Part shown: piece by piece, positions 13,116-13,292 of the stretch | Numbering within the stretch: position 1 is the first letter of the stretch | How the letters are laid out: the number at the start of each line of letters is the position of its first letter | From: Lachnoclostridium sp. UBA6475 | Lineage (GTDB): Bacteria > Bacillota > Clostridia > Lachnospirales > Lachnospiraceae | Length of the DNA: 13,292 nt | Direction: 5' to 3' | Assembly: GCA_002435545.1 (NCBI GenBank) | Contig: DJNB01000224.1 | Coordinates: forward strand, 1 to 13,292 | Position numbers and translations under genes: made by a program | Notes under the pieces: generated by a model | The model's database searches: none | What the model was told of the DNA's origin: nothing | Seen by the model: the letters and a program-made list of their open reading frames with translations, nothing else

Positions 13116-13292
13116 ATGAAGAAACTATGGATCGGACTCGCTGTCTTTTTTGTGGTGGCAGGGATAGCTGGCATGATAGTAGACAGTGGATCGACAAAAA
13201 AGAAAGCAGAAGAGATGCGGGAATATCCGGTGATCTCCAGACAGGATCTGGATTCCTATATGGGGCAAAGCCCGGCGCAGGAAATGATCGTG
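13116..13292 (+). CDS. N-terminal part of a membrane-anchored or secreted protein (runs off the window)
   Basis: The frame is open for 59 codons from ATG 13116 to the end of the window. The start is supported by GGAGG (13103-13107). MKKLWIGLAVFF begins a hydrophobic segment of about 20 residues (4-22) that could be a signal anchor or an uncleaved signal peptide; no lipobox Cys is present. The following part is charged (STKKKAEEMREYPVISR), then DLDSYMGQSPAQEM. I do not recognise the family. It follows a strong terminator, so it is probably a separate transcription unit from hcp. Confidence 0.7.
   Translation, partial: MKKLWIGLAVFFVVAGIAGMIVDSGSTKKKAEEMREYPVISRQDLDSYMGQSPAQEMIV

Overview
The window looks like chromosomal DNA of an anaerobic Firmicute, most likely a Lachnospiraceae-type gut Clostridium relative. 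Reasons: strong AGGAGG-type ribosome sites, moderate G+C, a YesM/YesN-type two-component pair, a YARHG lipoprotein beside a GLUG/BIG2/FN3-like secreted protein with a lysine-rich tail, and a class I hybrid cluster protein with the Cys spacing of strict anaerobes. No rRNA, tRNA, CRISPR array, transposase or integrase is visible. The species cannot be named from sequence alone.

Layout. (1) 1-4462, + strand: a tight operon of sensor histidine kinase, AraC-type response regulator, ABC ATPase and 12-TM ABC permease, closed by an intrinsic terminator. The operon probably continues upstream of the window. (2) 4463-7569, + strand: a two-gene secreted module, a lipoprotein and a large extracellular repeat protein, with a 9-bp inverted repeat over the promoter and a bidirectional terminator at the end. 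(3) 7615-9931, - strand: a solitary AAA_14/DUF4143 ATPase, preceded by a two-gene unit (Mor-like small HTH protein and a 2-TM helical protein). The junction between them carries overlapping inverted repeats that could form mutually exclusive hairpins. (4) 9980-10828, - strand: a membrane-anchored Ser/Thr kinase lacking the usual glycine loop. It is divergent from (5) 10920-12992, + strand: an XRE-family regulator followed by hybrid cluster protein (Hcp). The window ends in (6), the start of a membrane-anchored protein.

How the parts may work together. The first operon reads as signal sensing (histidine kinase), transcriptional response (AraC-type regulator) and a transporter as output. The most interesting region is 9980-12992. 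The kinase and the XRE regulator are driven by two face-to-face promoters whose -10 boxes physically overlap, so only one can be occupied at a time. The regulator is also positioned to be co-transcribed with Hcp, a nitric oxide/hydroxylamine detoxifying enzyme. A kinase-regulator switch controlling Hcp is an inference from this layout and is not shown directly.
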